From CAVTND01 sp963735955 (lineage in GTDB: Bacteria; Pseudomonadota; Gammaproteobacteria; Burkholderiales; Burkholderiaceae_F), in NCBI GenBank assembly GCA_963735955.1, contig CAVTND010000008.1, positions 62,001 to 126,000 on the forward strand: a stretch of DNA of 64,000 nucleotides. The letters are read 5' to 3'. Below the pieces are notes generated by a model, which saw only the letters and a program-made list of their open reading frames with translations, was not told the DNA's origin and searched no databases. Shown here piece by piece: positions 18,534 to 28,149 of this stretch. The translations under genes and the position numbers were made by a program. How positions within the stretch are numbered: the stretch's first letter is position 1; every line of letters starts with the position of its first letter.

Positions 18534-21239
18534 TTACCGCAAGCCGAGTGCCTTAACGGCGGCAACGGCAGCCCTGGCGATCGCGCGCCGATCGACCTCG
18601 AAGTACTCGCGCAGCGCAGCGCGGGTGTCGGAACGGCCGAAGCCGTCGGTGCCAAGGGCGACATAGCGATCCGCAATCCACGGCCGGACCAGGTCGGCGA
18701 CGGCGCTGACGTAGTCCGACGCCGCGACGATCGGCACGCCGTTGGCCGGCAGGCATTGCTCGATCCATGAGTCAGTGCGGGCATGGCCCTGGCGCGCATC
18801 GCGTTCAAGTCCCATCGCCTCGCGTCGCAGTTCGGTGAAGCTCGTGACCGAATAGACCTCGGCGGCGATGTCGTGCTCGGATTCGAGCAGTTCGGCGGCG
18901 GCCAGCGCTTCGCGCAGGATCGTGCCGGCACCGAGCAGCCGCACCTTTGCCGTGCCGCGCGGACTGGAGCGAACGCGATACATCCCGCGCAGCACACCCT
19001 CCTGTGCCCCGTCCGGCGCACTGGGGTGAGCGTAAGACTCGTTCATCACGGTCACGTAGTAAAAAACATCCTCCTGCTCGGTGAGCATGCGTCGCATGCC
19101 ATCGTCGAGGATCCACGCCAGTTCGTAGGCAAAGCAGGGGTCATAGGCGCGACAGTTGGGTACCGTGCTCGCAATCAGATGGCTGGCACCGTCCTGGTGC
19201 TGCAATCCTTCGCCCGACAATGTCGTGCGTCCCGCGGTGGCGCCGAGCAGGAAACCGCGCGTGCGTGAGTCGGCGGCGGCCCACAGCAGATCGCCGACGC
19301 GCTGAAAGCCGAACATCGAATAGAAGATGTAAAACGGCAGCAGCGCCAGGCCGCTGGTTGAGTAGCTCGTTCCGGCCGCTACCCACGAGGCGATCGCGCC
19401 CGCTTCGTTGATGCCTTCCTCGAGGATCTGGCCGTTGCGCGCTTCCCGGTAATAGCTGATCTGCGCGCTGTCCTCCGGTTCGTAGAGCTGGCCGAAGGGC
19501 GAATAGATGCCGACCTGCCGGAACAGATCGGCCATGCCGAAGGTGCGCGCCTCGTCAGCGATGATGGGCACGATGCGCGGACCCAGAGTGCCGTCTTTCA
19601 AGAGCGCCGAGAGCATGCGCACGCAGGCCATCGTGGTCGACATTTCCTTGCCCTTGGCCTCGAGCGCGAAGCGCGCATAGGCTTCGATCGCGGGCGCGGC
19701 AAGCGGCTCACTGCGGGGAGAGCGCGCCGGCAGGTAGCCGCCGAGCTTGGCACGCCGCGCATGCAGGTACTTCATCTCCGGGCTGTCGGCGGGTGGTCGG
19801 TGAAACTCGACCGCCTCGACCTGGGCATCGGACAAGGGCAGCGCGAAGCGGTCGCGGAAGTCTCGCAGCGCCTGCGCATCGAGCTTCTTCTGCTGGTGGG
19901 TCGTCATCCGGCCCTGGCCGGCGGTGCCCATGCCGTAGCCCTTCTTGGTCTTGGCGAGGACCACGGTCGGCTGGCCGTGGTGATTCACGGCGGCGTGATA
20001 GGCCGCGTGAATCTTCAGGGGATCATGGCCGCCACGGCGCAACCGGTCGATGTCCTCGTCCGAAAGGTGGGCGGTGAGCTGCGCGAGTTCCGGATACTTG
20101 TTGAAGAAATGCTCGCGGTTGAAGCGTCCATCGGTCGCGGCGAGCGTCTGGAACTCGCCGTCGACCGTTTCGTGAAAGGCGCGCAGCAGCAGCATCTGCG
20201 TGTCGCGCGCAAACAGCGGGTCCCAGTCGCTGCCCCATAGCAGCTTGATCACGTTCCAGCCGGCTCCGGCGAACAGGCCCTCGAGCTCCTGGATGATCGA
20301 GCCGTTGCCGCGCACCGGGCCGTCGAGCCGCTGCAGATTGCAGTTGACGACGAAGATCAGATTGTCGAGGCCCTCGCGCGCGGCGATGCTCAAGCCTGCG
20401 AGCGATTCAGGTTCGTCCATTTCGCCGTCGCCGACAAAGGCCCAGATCTTGCGGCGCGGATTGTCGAGCAGGCCGCGGTGCGCGAGATAGCGCTGCAGGC
20501 GCGCCTGATAGATCGCGAACAGTGGCCCCAGACCCATCGAGCCGGTCGGGAATTGCCAGAAGTACGGCATCAGCCAGGGATGTGGATACGAAGACAATCC
20601 AGAGCCTTGGTGGGCCCGGATTGTGTTCTCCTCGACACCTTGGCCCTTGATGTTGGGCGCCGAGGTCCTTCCCGCCGCGCGGCCAGATTCGTTCGACGAC
20701 CCCACCTCACGCCGATAGTTGCCAAGCTGCTCTTCGGTGAGGCGCCCTTCCAGAAAGGCACGCGCATACACGCCGGTCGCCGAGTGCGGCTGGAAGTAGA
20801 CGAGGTCGCCGCGCGCGCCGCCGCGGAAGAAGTGATTGAAGCCTACTTCGAACAGATCGGCCGCCGAGGCATAGCTGGCGATGTGGCCTCCGAGCTCGGC
20901 GCTCACCTGGTTGGCACGAACCACCATCGCGAGCGCGTTCCAGCGCACCAGGGCGCCCAGGCGCGACTCGATTTCGAGATTGCCGGGAAACGGTGCCTGC
21001 TGCGCCAGGGAAATCGTGTTCAGGTAGGGCGTGCTCGTCACGGTCGGGACGGGCACATGGCGCGTGCGGGCGTGCTGCAGCAGATGCTTGAGCACGAAGG
21101 TCGCCCGTTCGAGGCCGACACTGTCGATCAGTGCATCGAGTGCCTCGATCCACTCGCGCGTTTCGGCCGGATCGCCGTCATCTTCGGCGAGTCGCCACGA
21201 GGCATTTGGAATCAGCTTGGCGAGATCCTCAAGGTTCAT
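18534..21239 (-). CDS. aceE: Pyruvate dehydrogenase E1 component, homodimeric
   Basis: A 901-residue ThDP enzyme that decarboxylates pyruvate and acetylates the E2 lipoyl domain. The ThDP/Mg motif begins GDGEMDEPESLAGL, and the family sequences SYPHPWLMPYFWQFPTGSMG, ARTFGMADLFRQVGIYSP and GLQHQDGASHL are present. The start at 21239 (MNLEDLAKLIPNASW) fits AceE; the frame is open further upstream. Compared with E. coli AceE (887 aa) there is an unusual insertion of about 33 residues at 180-213, between YRREV and GLSSYPHP. aceF and lpd are not adjacent. The gene is divergent from pyrC with 73 bp between starts. Confidence 0.95.
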   Translation of the reverse strand: MNLEDLAKLIPNASWRLAEDDGDPAETREWIEALDALIDSVGLERATFVLKHLLQHARTRHVPVPTVTSTPYLNTISLAQQAPFPGNLEIESRLGALVRWNALAMVVRANQVSAELGGHIASYASAADLFEVGFNHFFRGGARGDLVYFQPHSATGVYARAFLEGRLTEEQLGNYRREVGSSNESGRAAGRTSAPNIKGQGVEENTIRAHQGSGLSSYPHPWLMPYFWQFPTGSMGLGPLFAIYQARLQRYLAHRGLLDNPRRKIWAFVGDGEMDEPESLAGLSIAAREGLDNLIFVVNCNLQRLDGPVRGNGSIIQELEGLFAGAGWNVIKLLWGSDWDPLFARDTQMLLLRAFHETVDGEFQTLAATDGRFNREHFFNKYPELAQLTAHLSDEDIDRLRRGGHDPLKIHAAYHAAVNHHGQPTVVLAKTKKGYGMGTAGQGRMTTHQQKKLDAQALRDFRDRFALPLSDAQVEAVEFHRPPADSPEMKYLHARRAKLGGYLPARSPRSEPLAAPAIEAYARFALEAKGKEMSTTMACVRMLSALLKDGTLGPRIVPIIADEARTFGMADLFRQVGIYSPFGQLYEPEDSAQISYYREARNGQILEEGINEAGAIASWVAAGTSYSTSGLALLPFYIFYSMFGFQRVGDLLWAAADSRTRGFLLGATAGRTTLSGEGLQHQDGASHLIASTVPNCRAYDPCFAYELAWILDDGMRRMLTEQEDVFYYVTVMNESYAHPSAPDGAQEGVLRGMYRVRSSPRGTAKVRLLGAGTILREALAAAELLESEHDIAAEVYSVTSFTELRREAMGLERDARQGHARTDSWIEQCLPANGVPIVAASDYVSAVADLVRPWIADRYVALGTDGFGRSDTRAALREYFEVDRRAIARAAVAAVKALGLR

Positions 21240-21274
21240 CAGAGCCGGGCCAATGCGGGAAGCCGGGAAGCGCC

Positions 21275-21307
21275 GATTATCCGCCCGCACAGGCTGCGGC
21301 GATAATC
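21275..21307. promoter_or_regulatory. Divergent aceE/pyrC promoter region with inverted repeat
   Basis: GATTATCCGCC (21275-21285) and GGCGATAATC (21298-21307) are near-perfect inverted copies. Each contains a -10-like GATAAT reading towards one gene: minus strand for aceE, plus strand for pyrC. The pyrC copy ends only seven bases before its ATG, so the pyrC transcript would be leaderless or nearly so. This could equally be one regulator's operator. Confidence 0.4.
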
Positions 21308-21312
21308 CTGCC

Positions 21313-22360
21313 ATGGACGTGCTGCGGATCACTCGCCCCGACGACTGGCACCTGCATCTGCGCGACGGCGCGACGATGGCATCGGTCCTGCCGCACAGTG
21401 CGCGCCAGTTCGCACGCGCGATCGTCATGCCCAATCTGAAGCCTCCGGTCACGTCGACCGCGATGGCGCAGGCCTATCGCACACGCATCATCGCTGCGCT
21501 GCCGGAAGCTGCGGCGTTCGAACCGTTGATGACGCTCTATCTGACCGACGCAACGCCCGCCGACGAGATCCGGCGCGCGCGCGACTCCGGTGTGGTGCAT
21601 GCGGTCAAGTTCTATCCGGCCGGTGCGACCACCCATTCGGCCTCCGGTGTCACCGACCTGCACAAGTGCGCAGGCGCGCTCGAAGCGATGCAGACGCTGG
21701 GCATGCCGCTTCTGGTGCACGGCGAGGTCACGCACCCCGAGCGTCGATATTTTCGACCGCGAGCGCGTGTTCATCGACGAGGTGCTGATTCCTTTGCGGC
21801 GCGACTTCCCGGCTCTCAAGGTCGTGTTCGAGCACATCACGACGCGCGAAGCGGCAGACTTCGTGCGCGAGGCCGCCAGCCCGATCGCGGCCACGATCAC
21901 GCCACAACACCTGCTCTACAACCGCAGCGCCATTTTCATGGCCGGCGGCCAGTCGGGCCTGCGGCCCCACTACTACTGTTTGCCTGTGCTAAAGCGCGAA
22001 GTTCATCGCCAGGCACTGGTGCTGGCAATTACTGGCGGCAGTCCGCGCTACTTTCTCGGAACCGATTCGGCGCCGCACGCCCGAGGCGACAAGGAAGCGG
22101 CCTGCGGCTGCGCTGGTTGCTTCACAGCAGCCAGTGCGATCGAGTTGTACGCCGAGGCTTTCGAAGCCGCCGGTGCGCTCGACAAGCTCGAAGCATTTGC
22201 CTCATTTCATGGCCCGGATTTCTATGGTCTGCCGCGCAACCGGGCCAAGATCGAACTGCGGCGTGCTGAGTGGTCGCTGCCGGCCGAGTTTCCGTTTGGC
22301 GATCAGACGATCGTGCCTTTGCGGGCCGGCGAATCCTTGCGGTGGAAGTTGACCGAATAG
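21313..22360 (+). CDS. pyrC: Dihydroorotase, type II, interrupted by one frameshift
   Basis: The catalytic dihydroorotase of pyrimidine synthesis, which closes N-carbamoyl-aspartate to dihydroorotate. Metal ligands are visible: DDWHLHLRDG (HxH) near the start, the carbamylated Lys in HAVKFYPAGATT, then LVHGEV and FEHITTREAADFV, and GTDSAPHARGDKE near the end. The frame breaks near 21742, between HGEVTHPE and VDIFDRERVFIDE; deleting one C restores the family sequence. It matches the E. coli PyrC class (about 348 aa). Since the other dihydroorotase-like gene here (52405) lacks catalytic residues, this copy should be the functional one, and the frameshift is probably not biological. Confidence 0.9.
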
Positions 22361-23142
22361 AAAGCGTCGACTGGTCGGCGCCCTGGCTTGCGCCCGTCGC
22401 AGAGCTGGGCCAAAGAGTCGTCGGCGCAGCCGACTGGCGCGCTGAACTTGATCGGATCGCAAGTGCAGCCGGGGTGGCAACCGCAAGCGGCAAGGCCTTG
22501 CGCTTTGCTGGTCCCGATGCTGCGGGGACCGCCCCTTACGAGGCGCACATCGCCGCGACTGGCGCGGTGCCAACCCGCGCCAACCTGCATGATTTGTTCA
22601 ATGCGCTGATCTGGCTTGCGATGCCGCGTTCCAAGGCTCGTCTGAACGAATTGCAGGCTGCGTCGATTGCGCGCGAAGGGATCGGAGCACGGCGCAGTGC
22701 CGTGCGCGACGCCGCCACCCTGCTCGACGAGAACGCCGTATTGCTGGTGAGCGAACATTCCCATTTGGTGGAGCAGCTGCGCAGGCATGACTGGCATGGT
22801 TTGCTGGTCGATGCACGTTCCGCCTGGCCCGACGGCATCCGTCCGCTCGCCATTGGCCACGCTTTGCTCGAAAAGCTCGTGCGTCCATACAAGGCCATCA
22901 CCGCCCATTGCTGGCATGTACCGCTGCGGGCTGACGCTGAACTCGCGGCCATCGATGCCTGGTTGTCCGGAGCGCTGACCTCGGACCTGAGCTCGCGCGA
23001 TCTGTTGCCGCTGCCAGTGCTCGGCATCCCCGGATGGTGGCCGGGCAATGCCGACATGCAGTTCTACCGCGACACGTCGGTGTTTCGCCCCGAGCGCGGC
23101 AGGCCTGGTGCCATTTTGCGGAAACGGGAAACTCGGCAATGA
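22342..23142 (+). CDS. DUF3025 family protein
   Basis: A cytosolic-looking protein of about 266 residues of the DUF3025 family, common next to housekeeping genes in betaproteobacteria and of unknown function. Recognisable parts are LRFAGPDAAGTAPYEAHIAA, NLHDLFNALIWLAMPRSKA and RRSAVRDAATLLDENAVLL, plus a C-terminal LPVLGIPGWWPGNADMQFY. The GTG at 22342 overlaps the end of pyrC and was chosen because the frame upstream reads through the out-of-frame pyrC sequence. Translational coupling with pyrC is likely. Confidence 0.8.
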   Translation: MEVDRIESVDWSAPWLAPVAELGQRVVGAADWRAELDRIASAAGVATASGKALRFAGPDAAGTAPYEAHIAATGAVPTRANLHDLFNALIWLAMPRSKARLNELQAASIAREGIGARRSAVRDAATLLDENAVLLVSEHSHLVEQLRRHDWHGLLVDARSAWPDGIRPLAIGHALLEKLVRPYKAITAHCWHVPLRADAELAAIDAWLSGALTSDLSSRDLLPLPVLGIPGWWPGNADMQFYRDTSVFRPERGRPGAILRKRETRQ

Positions 23143-23194
23143 TCTGCGCCCTGGAGGCAGGCGCTGCCAGGGGCGCTGGCAAATTGAACATCTC

Positions 23195-24169
23195 ATGAAA
23201 ATTGTTGTTACCGGCGGCTCGGGTTTTCTGGGGCAGCGCCTGATCCGCATGCTGCTGGCGCGCGGGGAACTCACTGCGGCGAGTGGCGAGACAAAGCGCA
23301 TCGGGAGCATCGTCGGCATCGACCTGGCGGGCGGCAGCGGGCGAATCGAAGATGCGCGCGTCCGTTATCTCGGCGGCGACCTGGCTGATACGGGCCTGGT
23401 GCGAGAAGCGATCGGCTCCGATGCCGCGGCAGTGTTTCATCTGGCCGCAGTGGTATCGGGTGCGGCCGAGGCGGACTTCGATCTGGGAATGCGCGTGAAT
23501 GTCGATGCCACGCGCGGCCTGCTCGAAACCTGTCGAAAGCTGCCCGCCGTTCCCAGGTTCGTGTTCGCCAGTTCGGTTGCCGTATTCGGTGGTCAACTGC
23601 CGCCGGTGCTGGACGACCGCACGACCCCGGTGCCGCAGACGAGCTACGGGGTGCAGAAGCTGATCGGCGAATTGCTGGTTGCCGACTATGCACGCAAGGG
23701 CTTCATCGACGGCCGTGCCGTCCGCCTGCCGACCATCGTCGTGCGACCGGGAGCGCCGAATGCGGCGGCATCGAGTTTCGCGAGCGGCATCATCCGTGAG
23801 CCGCTTGCCGGCCAGGCGGCGATCTGCCCGGTCGATCGTGACACTGGCCTCTGGCTGTCATCACCGGAAGCCGCGGTCGGCAATCTGATCCATGCGCACG
23901 AAACTGCCACGGCAGCCTGGGCCGCTCAGCCTGCACTTAACCTGCCGGGGATCACGGCCACCGTGCGGGAAATGATCGAGGCCTTGCGCGCGGTCGCGGG
24001 CGATGCGGCGGTCGAGCGCGTGCGCTTCGTGCCCGATGAGCGCATCGGCCGTATTGTTCGGGGTTGGCCGAAATGCTTTGACACGCAGCGTGCCTCATCG
24101 CTCGGGTTTGCGCGCGATGTCGACGTCGCCAGTTTGATAAGAAACTATGTGATGGAGCAAGCTCGATGA
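23195..24169 (+). CDS. denD: NAD-dependent epimerase/dehydratase, D-erythronate dehydrogenase-like
   Basis: A 324-residue extended-SDR protein. Rossmann motif VTGGSGFLGQRLI lies at residues 5-17 with an acidic residue after beta-2 (GIDLAG). The catalytic Ser is in FASSVAVFGG and the YxxxK pair is SYGVQKLIGE. The sequence RLPTIVVRPGAPNAAASSFA and the overall pattern match DenD, which oxidises D-erythronate to 2-oxo-D-erythronate in tetronate use. No otnK/otnC/otnI partner genes are nearby, so the substrate remains an inference. It overlaps the next small gene by four bases (ATGA). Confidence 0.8.
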   Translation: MKIVVTGGSGFLGQRLIRMLLARGELTAASGETKRIGSIVGIDLAGGSGRIEDARVRYLGGDLADTGLVREAIGSDAAAVFHLAAVVSGAAEADFDLGMRVNVDATRGLLETCRKLPAVPRFVFASSVAVFGGQLPPVLDDRTTPVPQTSYGVQKLIGELLVADYARKGFIDGRAVRLPTIVVRPGAPNAAASSFASGIIREPLAGQAAICPVDRDTGLWLSSPEAAVGNLIHAHETATAAWAAQPALNLPGITATVREMIEALRAVAGDAAVERVRFVPDERIGRIVRGWPKCFDTQRASSLGFARDVDVASLIRNYVMEQAR

Positions 24170-24447
24170 CCGTGAAAAAAGCTGAACTGGAAAAACGCAA
24201 GGCGTCACAGATCACCAACAGTCTGCGCCAGAGCGGCAACCGCTATGGGCCGGCGAGTGCCCCGGCGGATGATCGCCGTGCGCGGCGTGAACGTGAGCGC
24301 GCTCTCGGTCTGGTGCCGTTTGCTGCCAAGTTGCCGGGCGATCTGGTACGGCAGTTGCAGAACGCGTCGGCGGCACGTGGCATCGCGCCCGAGGCCCTGC
24401 TGGAAGAAGTGCTGCGCAAGGCGCTTGCGTCGAGCACTGCGGCCTAG
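24166..24447 (+). CDS. Small basic hypothetical protein
   Basis: A 93-residue protein starting in an ATGA overlap with denD, so probably translated with it. The first half is highly charged (MTVKKAELEKRKASQ, then RRARRERERALG). The second half, LVPFAAKLPGDLVRQLQNAS followed by APEALLEEVLRKAL, resembles a ribbon-helix-helix or short helical adaptor fold, as in small DNA-binding proteins. I do not recognise the family. Confidence 0.6.
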   Translation: MTVKKAELEKRKASQITNSLRQSGNRYGPASAPADDRRARRERERALGLVPFAAKLPGDLVRQLQNASAARGIAPEALLEEVLRKALASSTAA

Positions 24448-24520
24448 CGCAAATTCATATCGACGCGCAATTCCGCGTCCGCGGCCGGTCGGATGCCGCC
24501 GCGACCGGATTTCCCACTGC

Positions 24521-26228
24521 TCATTTCTGATTCAGCCGCGCGGTCGCACGGATCGCCGACAGCGTCGCATTCGGCGTCAGAATCTCTGGGTCCAGCGCGA
24601 GTTCGATCAGCGCGGGCATGCGTCGATCGCGAATCAGGCCAGTGAGGCGGCCAGTGCGCTTCCGAATTCGTCAGTCGTGGCAACACGGGCGCCGTACGCA
24701 CCGAAGGATTGCGCGAAGCTGCGCGAAAGTCCGGATTGACGAGCCGCGTGCCGTGTTCGCGCGCCGGGAACTCGCGCTCCTGATGCATGCGGATCGTGCC
24801 GTACATCGAATTGTTGAACAGCAGGATCAGCACACCGGCACCATACTGGACCGCGGTCGCGAGTTCCTGGCCGGTCATCAGGAAATCGCCGTCACCGGCG
24901 AAGGCGATCACGCAGCGCTCGGGCGCGGCGATCTTGGCCGCGATCGCGGCCGGCACGCCGTAGCCCATGCTGCCGGCGGTCGGCGCGAGCTGGGTGCGCA
25001 GTCCTGGATAGCGCCAGAAGCGATGCGGCCCAGATCGAAAAATTGCCAGCGCCGTTGCACAGGATCGCATCTTCGGGAATGGCGCGCGCAAGGATCCGAG
25101 TTACTTCCCACAAATCGAGCTGGGGTTGCGCGAATGCGCATACACAGGCGGTCGCTGCTGCCAGGCCTCGTACTCGCCACGCGCATGCACGACGGTCTCG
25201 CGCCAGGGCGGTTCCTCGATCGGCACCATCATCGCCAGCCGCGAGCCGCAAATTGCGGCATGCCCGAGTTGATCGCGAGTTGGGCCTGATAGACACGCCC
25301 GAGTTCCTCGGCGCCGGCATGCACATGGATCAGGGTCTGGTGCGGCACCGGAGCGTCGAGCAGGGTATAGCCAGAGGTCGTCATCTCGCCCAGCCGCGCA
25401 CCGACGGCGATGATCAGATCTGCATCGCGGATCCGTTGGCCGAGCTTCGGATTGATGCCGACACCGACATCGCCGATGTAGTTGGGGTGGCGATTGTCGA
25501 ACAGGTCCTGATAGCGGAAGGCGCATGCCACCGGCAGGTAGTTGGCTTCGACGAAGCGCTGGAGGTTGTCGCAGGCCGGCGGCGACCAACCGAAACCGCC
25601 GAGGATCAGAAGAGGACGTTGCGCGCGTCCCAGCAGCCGGCGCAAGGCCGCGATCTGAGTGTCCGACGGCGAGCGCCTGCACCGGTTGATGGCACAAGCG
25701 CGTCGTCGCGGTGCTTGATTGGTCCTGCATGTCTTCCGGCAGCGCGAGCACGACCGGGCCTGGCCGTCCGCTGGTCGCGACCTGGAACGCCCGTGCGACG
25801 AATTCGGGCACGCGCTCCGCCGAGTCGATCTGCGCGACCCATTTCGCCATCTGGCCGAACATGCGGCGATAGTCGATTTCCTGGAACGCTTCGCGCTCGA
25901 CGAACGAGTTGCCGACCTGGCCGATGAACAGCACGATCGGCGTCGAATCCTGGTGGGCGGTGTGTACGCCGATCGATGCATTGGTCGCTCCCGGCCCGCG
26001 CGTGACAAAGGCCACGCCGGGCTGGCCGGTCAGCTTGGCGTATGCGTCGGCCATGAAGGTAGACCCGGATTCATGCCGATTGACGACCAGCTTGATCATG
26101 TCGCGCGCAGTCGTGCAGCGCGTCAAGCACGGCAAGATAGCTTTCGCCCGGCACGCAGAAGGCGTGATTGACGCCCTGGATCAGCAACTGATCAACGAGC
26201 AAGCGGGCGCCGGTGCGGGAGGTTGCAT
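24521..26228 (-). pseudogene. Acetolactate-synthase-like ThDP enzyme, broken by about seven frameshifts
   Basis: Read across frames, this is one thiamine-diphosphate enzyme of the large acetolactate synthase/oxalyl-CoA decarboxylase family, about 560 residues. The order is: LLVDQLLIQGVNHAFCVPGE, then VTRGPGATNASIGVHTAHQD (PYR domain), then the central domain DADLIIAVGARLGEMTTSGY. The ThDP motif region GSMGYGVPAAIAAKIAAPER with GDGDFLMTGQELATAVQYGA and NNSMYGTIRMHQEREFPARE follows, and it ends IRATARLNQK at 24521. Breaks fall near 26110, 25680, 25240, 25130, 25040, 24718 and 24625. The start at 26228 is approximate. Either a decaying gene or a stretch of poor sequence; similar breaks elsewhere favour error. 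Confidence 0.75.
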
Positions 26229-26337
26229 CAGTGGGCTGCGGAGGGGGAGTGGCGGCGCAATCGGAGTCCTTGCGCAAAGACCGCGCAGTGTACCGAGGGC
26301 CGGGGTAGACTCGAAAACATGGTCCAGTGAGCTGCCG

Positions 26338-26632
26338 ATGAGCGAAGTTCCCACCTCGAAAGTTGATCTTGATGCCGTGGCACAACTGGTCGCGCAGCTC
26401 GAGCGCGATCTCGAACGTGCGCGCTCCGGCGCCAGCGTGGATACCTTGCGCGCCGAAGTCGAGCAACTGCGCTAGCGCTCTTGCCGCACCCGAGCCCTCG
26501 AGCGCTGACGTGAGTCAGGGGCTGCATGGGCTGCGCGCCCGCCTGCACGAGTTCGGCGATGAGCTCAGAAGCGAAGCGCTGACCGGCTCCGACTACCTGA
26601 CGCGCATCGGGCGCTTGCTCGGCCTGGGTTAG
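26338..26632 (+). CDS. Small coiled-coil hypothetical protein, one frameshift
   Basis: A likely protein of about 97 residues. The first 45 residues (from MSEVPTSKVDLDAVAQ, ending RAEVEQLR) form a helix with heptad-like Leu/Val spacing and stop at a TAG at 26473. One base over, the frame continues SALAAPEPSSADVSQGLHGL and ends DYLTRIGRLLGLG, which reads like the natural C-terminus of a conserved small protein of betaproteobacteria. Removing one T at about 26473 joins the two. Function unknown. Confidence 0.5.
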
Positions 26633-26678
26633 TGCGCGCAATCGGCGGTCACCAAGCCCGCCATCTGACGGGGGATCG

Positions 26679-27709
26679 ATGGAGTACCGAAACCTCGGCG
26701 CAAGCGGACTCAGCGTGTCACGCATCGCGCTCGGCATGATGACCTTCGGCACCTCCAAATGGCGACCGTGGATTCTGGATGAGGAGGCGGCGCGGCCGAT
26801 CGTTCGGCGCGCGATCGAGCTGGGAATCAATCTGTTTCGACACGGCCGACATGTACTCGGCCGGGGTGTCCGAAGAGATCACCGGGCGACTGCTGGCCGG
26901 GCTCGCCCCGCGCGATGAAATCGTGATCGCGACCAAGCTCTTCCACCCGGTGGATCTTGCATTCAAGGGTGGCAACGACCCGGCGACCGAAGCCGGTCCA
27001 GCGGCCCAATACCAGCGGGCTCTCGCGCAAGCGCATCTTTGCTGCCGTCGACGCGAGCCTGAAGCGGCTCGGTATCGACTTCATCGATCTGTACCAGATT
27101 CACCGTTTCGACCCGGCCACGCCGGTGGAGGAAACCATGGAGGCGCTGCACGACCTGGTGCGCGCCGGCAAGGTGCGCTACCTCGGTGCATCGAGCATGT
27201 GGGCATGGCAGTTCGCCAAGCTGCAGCATGTCGCTGAACAGCACGGCTGGACCAGGTTCGTTTCAATGCAGAACCACTACAACCTGGTCTACCGCGAAGA
27301 AGAGCGCGAAATGATCCCGCTGGCGCGTGACCAGGGCGTCGGACTGCTGCCCTGGAGTCCGCTGGCGCGCGGATTTCTGGCCGGCAATCGCAACCGTAAC
27401 GACAAGACCGCGGGCACCACCTCGCGTGCGCGCACCGATGAGATCGCGCTGCAGCTCTATTACCAGGACAGTGATTTCGCAGTGGTCGAGGTGCTCGGCG
27501 CCCAGGCGCGGGCCAAGGGGATTTCAAATGCAACGCTGGCTTACGCCTGGCTGCTGGCACAGCCCGGAGTCAGCGCGCCAATCGTCGGCGCAAGCCAGCT
27601 CTGGCAGCTCGAGGAGGCGGTGCAGGCGCTCGACGTCAGCCTGTCAGCCGATGATCGCGCGGCGCTCGAAGCGCCGTACCGGCCGCATCCGGTCCTCGGC
27701 CACAGTTAG
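26679..27709 (+). CDS. Aldo/keto reductase, two frameshifts
   Basis: An aldo/keto reductase of the YajO/Tas-like group, about 340 residues, reducing carbonyls with NADPH. The start MEYRNLGASGLSVSRIALGM is typical. The tetrad is visible across the breaks: Asp and Tyr in DTADMYSAG, Lys in VIATKLFHP and His in YQIHRFDP. The cofactor region is GISNATLAYAWLLAQPGVSA followed by PIVGASQLWQLEEAV. Frames change near 26841 (INLF to DTADMYS, one extra C) and near 26995 (before RPNTSGLSRKRIFAAVDAS). Both fit single extra bases. The gene lies alone between two hypothetical genes. Confidence 0.85.
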
Positions 27710-27713
27710 AGCG

Positions 27714-28100
27714 CTAGTTGTAGCTGCCGGAAGGCTTGCTCGGCCGATCGGCAGGAAGCTTGGCGATGATGCAGTCAATCGAACGATTCGTGCGCGAATC
27801 GGTGAAGGCATTGAAGACCGATTGGATCGACTCGCGATAGGCGGCTGCGCTCATGCGGTTGTAGTAAAGCTTCGAAGTGTTGTCGAGAAAGATCTCGAAG
27901 TTCGATCCCCCCATCCCTCCCGCGTAGTCCGGCGAGATCTGCGACAGCTGGTTTCCGCCCAGCCAGAGCGGCTGGCACTGCGCACCAACTGTATCGAGGT
28001 AGGCATTGAAGCCGGTGGCCTTGACGTTCTGCCAGGCATCCGGCGCGCAACTGGTGAGCAGGGTCACGGCCAGGGTGGTGCAGATCAGGTGGACACGCAT
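27714..28100 (-). CDS. Lipoprotein, unknown function (128 aa)
   Basis: A 128-residue putative lipoprotein: MRVHLICTTLAVTLLTSC places the lipobox Cys at residue 18. AGGAG lies six bases before the ATG at 28100, which decides the start against a longer frame. The mature part has aromatic and Asn-rich stretches (NAYLDTVGAQCQPLW, NFEIFLDNTSKLYYNRM) and a second and third Cys that could pair in the periplasm. No domain recognised. It lies convergent to the aldo/keto reductase, stops four bases apart. Confidence 0.7.
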   Translation of the reverse strand: MRVHLICTTLAVTLLTSCAPDAWQNVKATGFNAYLDTVGAQCQPLWLGGNQLSQISPDYAGGMGGSNFEIFLDNTSKLYYNRMSAAAYRESIQSVFNAFTDSRTNRSIDCIIAKLPADRPSKPSGSYN

Positions 28101-28149
28101 CGACGACTCCTGGAGAACGGTTCCTGCATGGTGTCGGTTGTGCGGCAGA

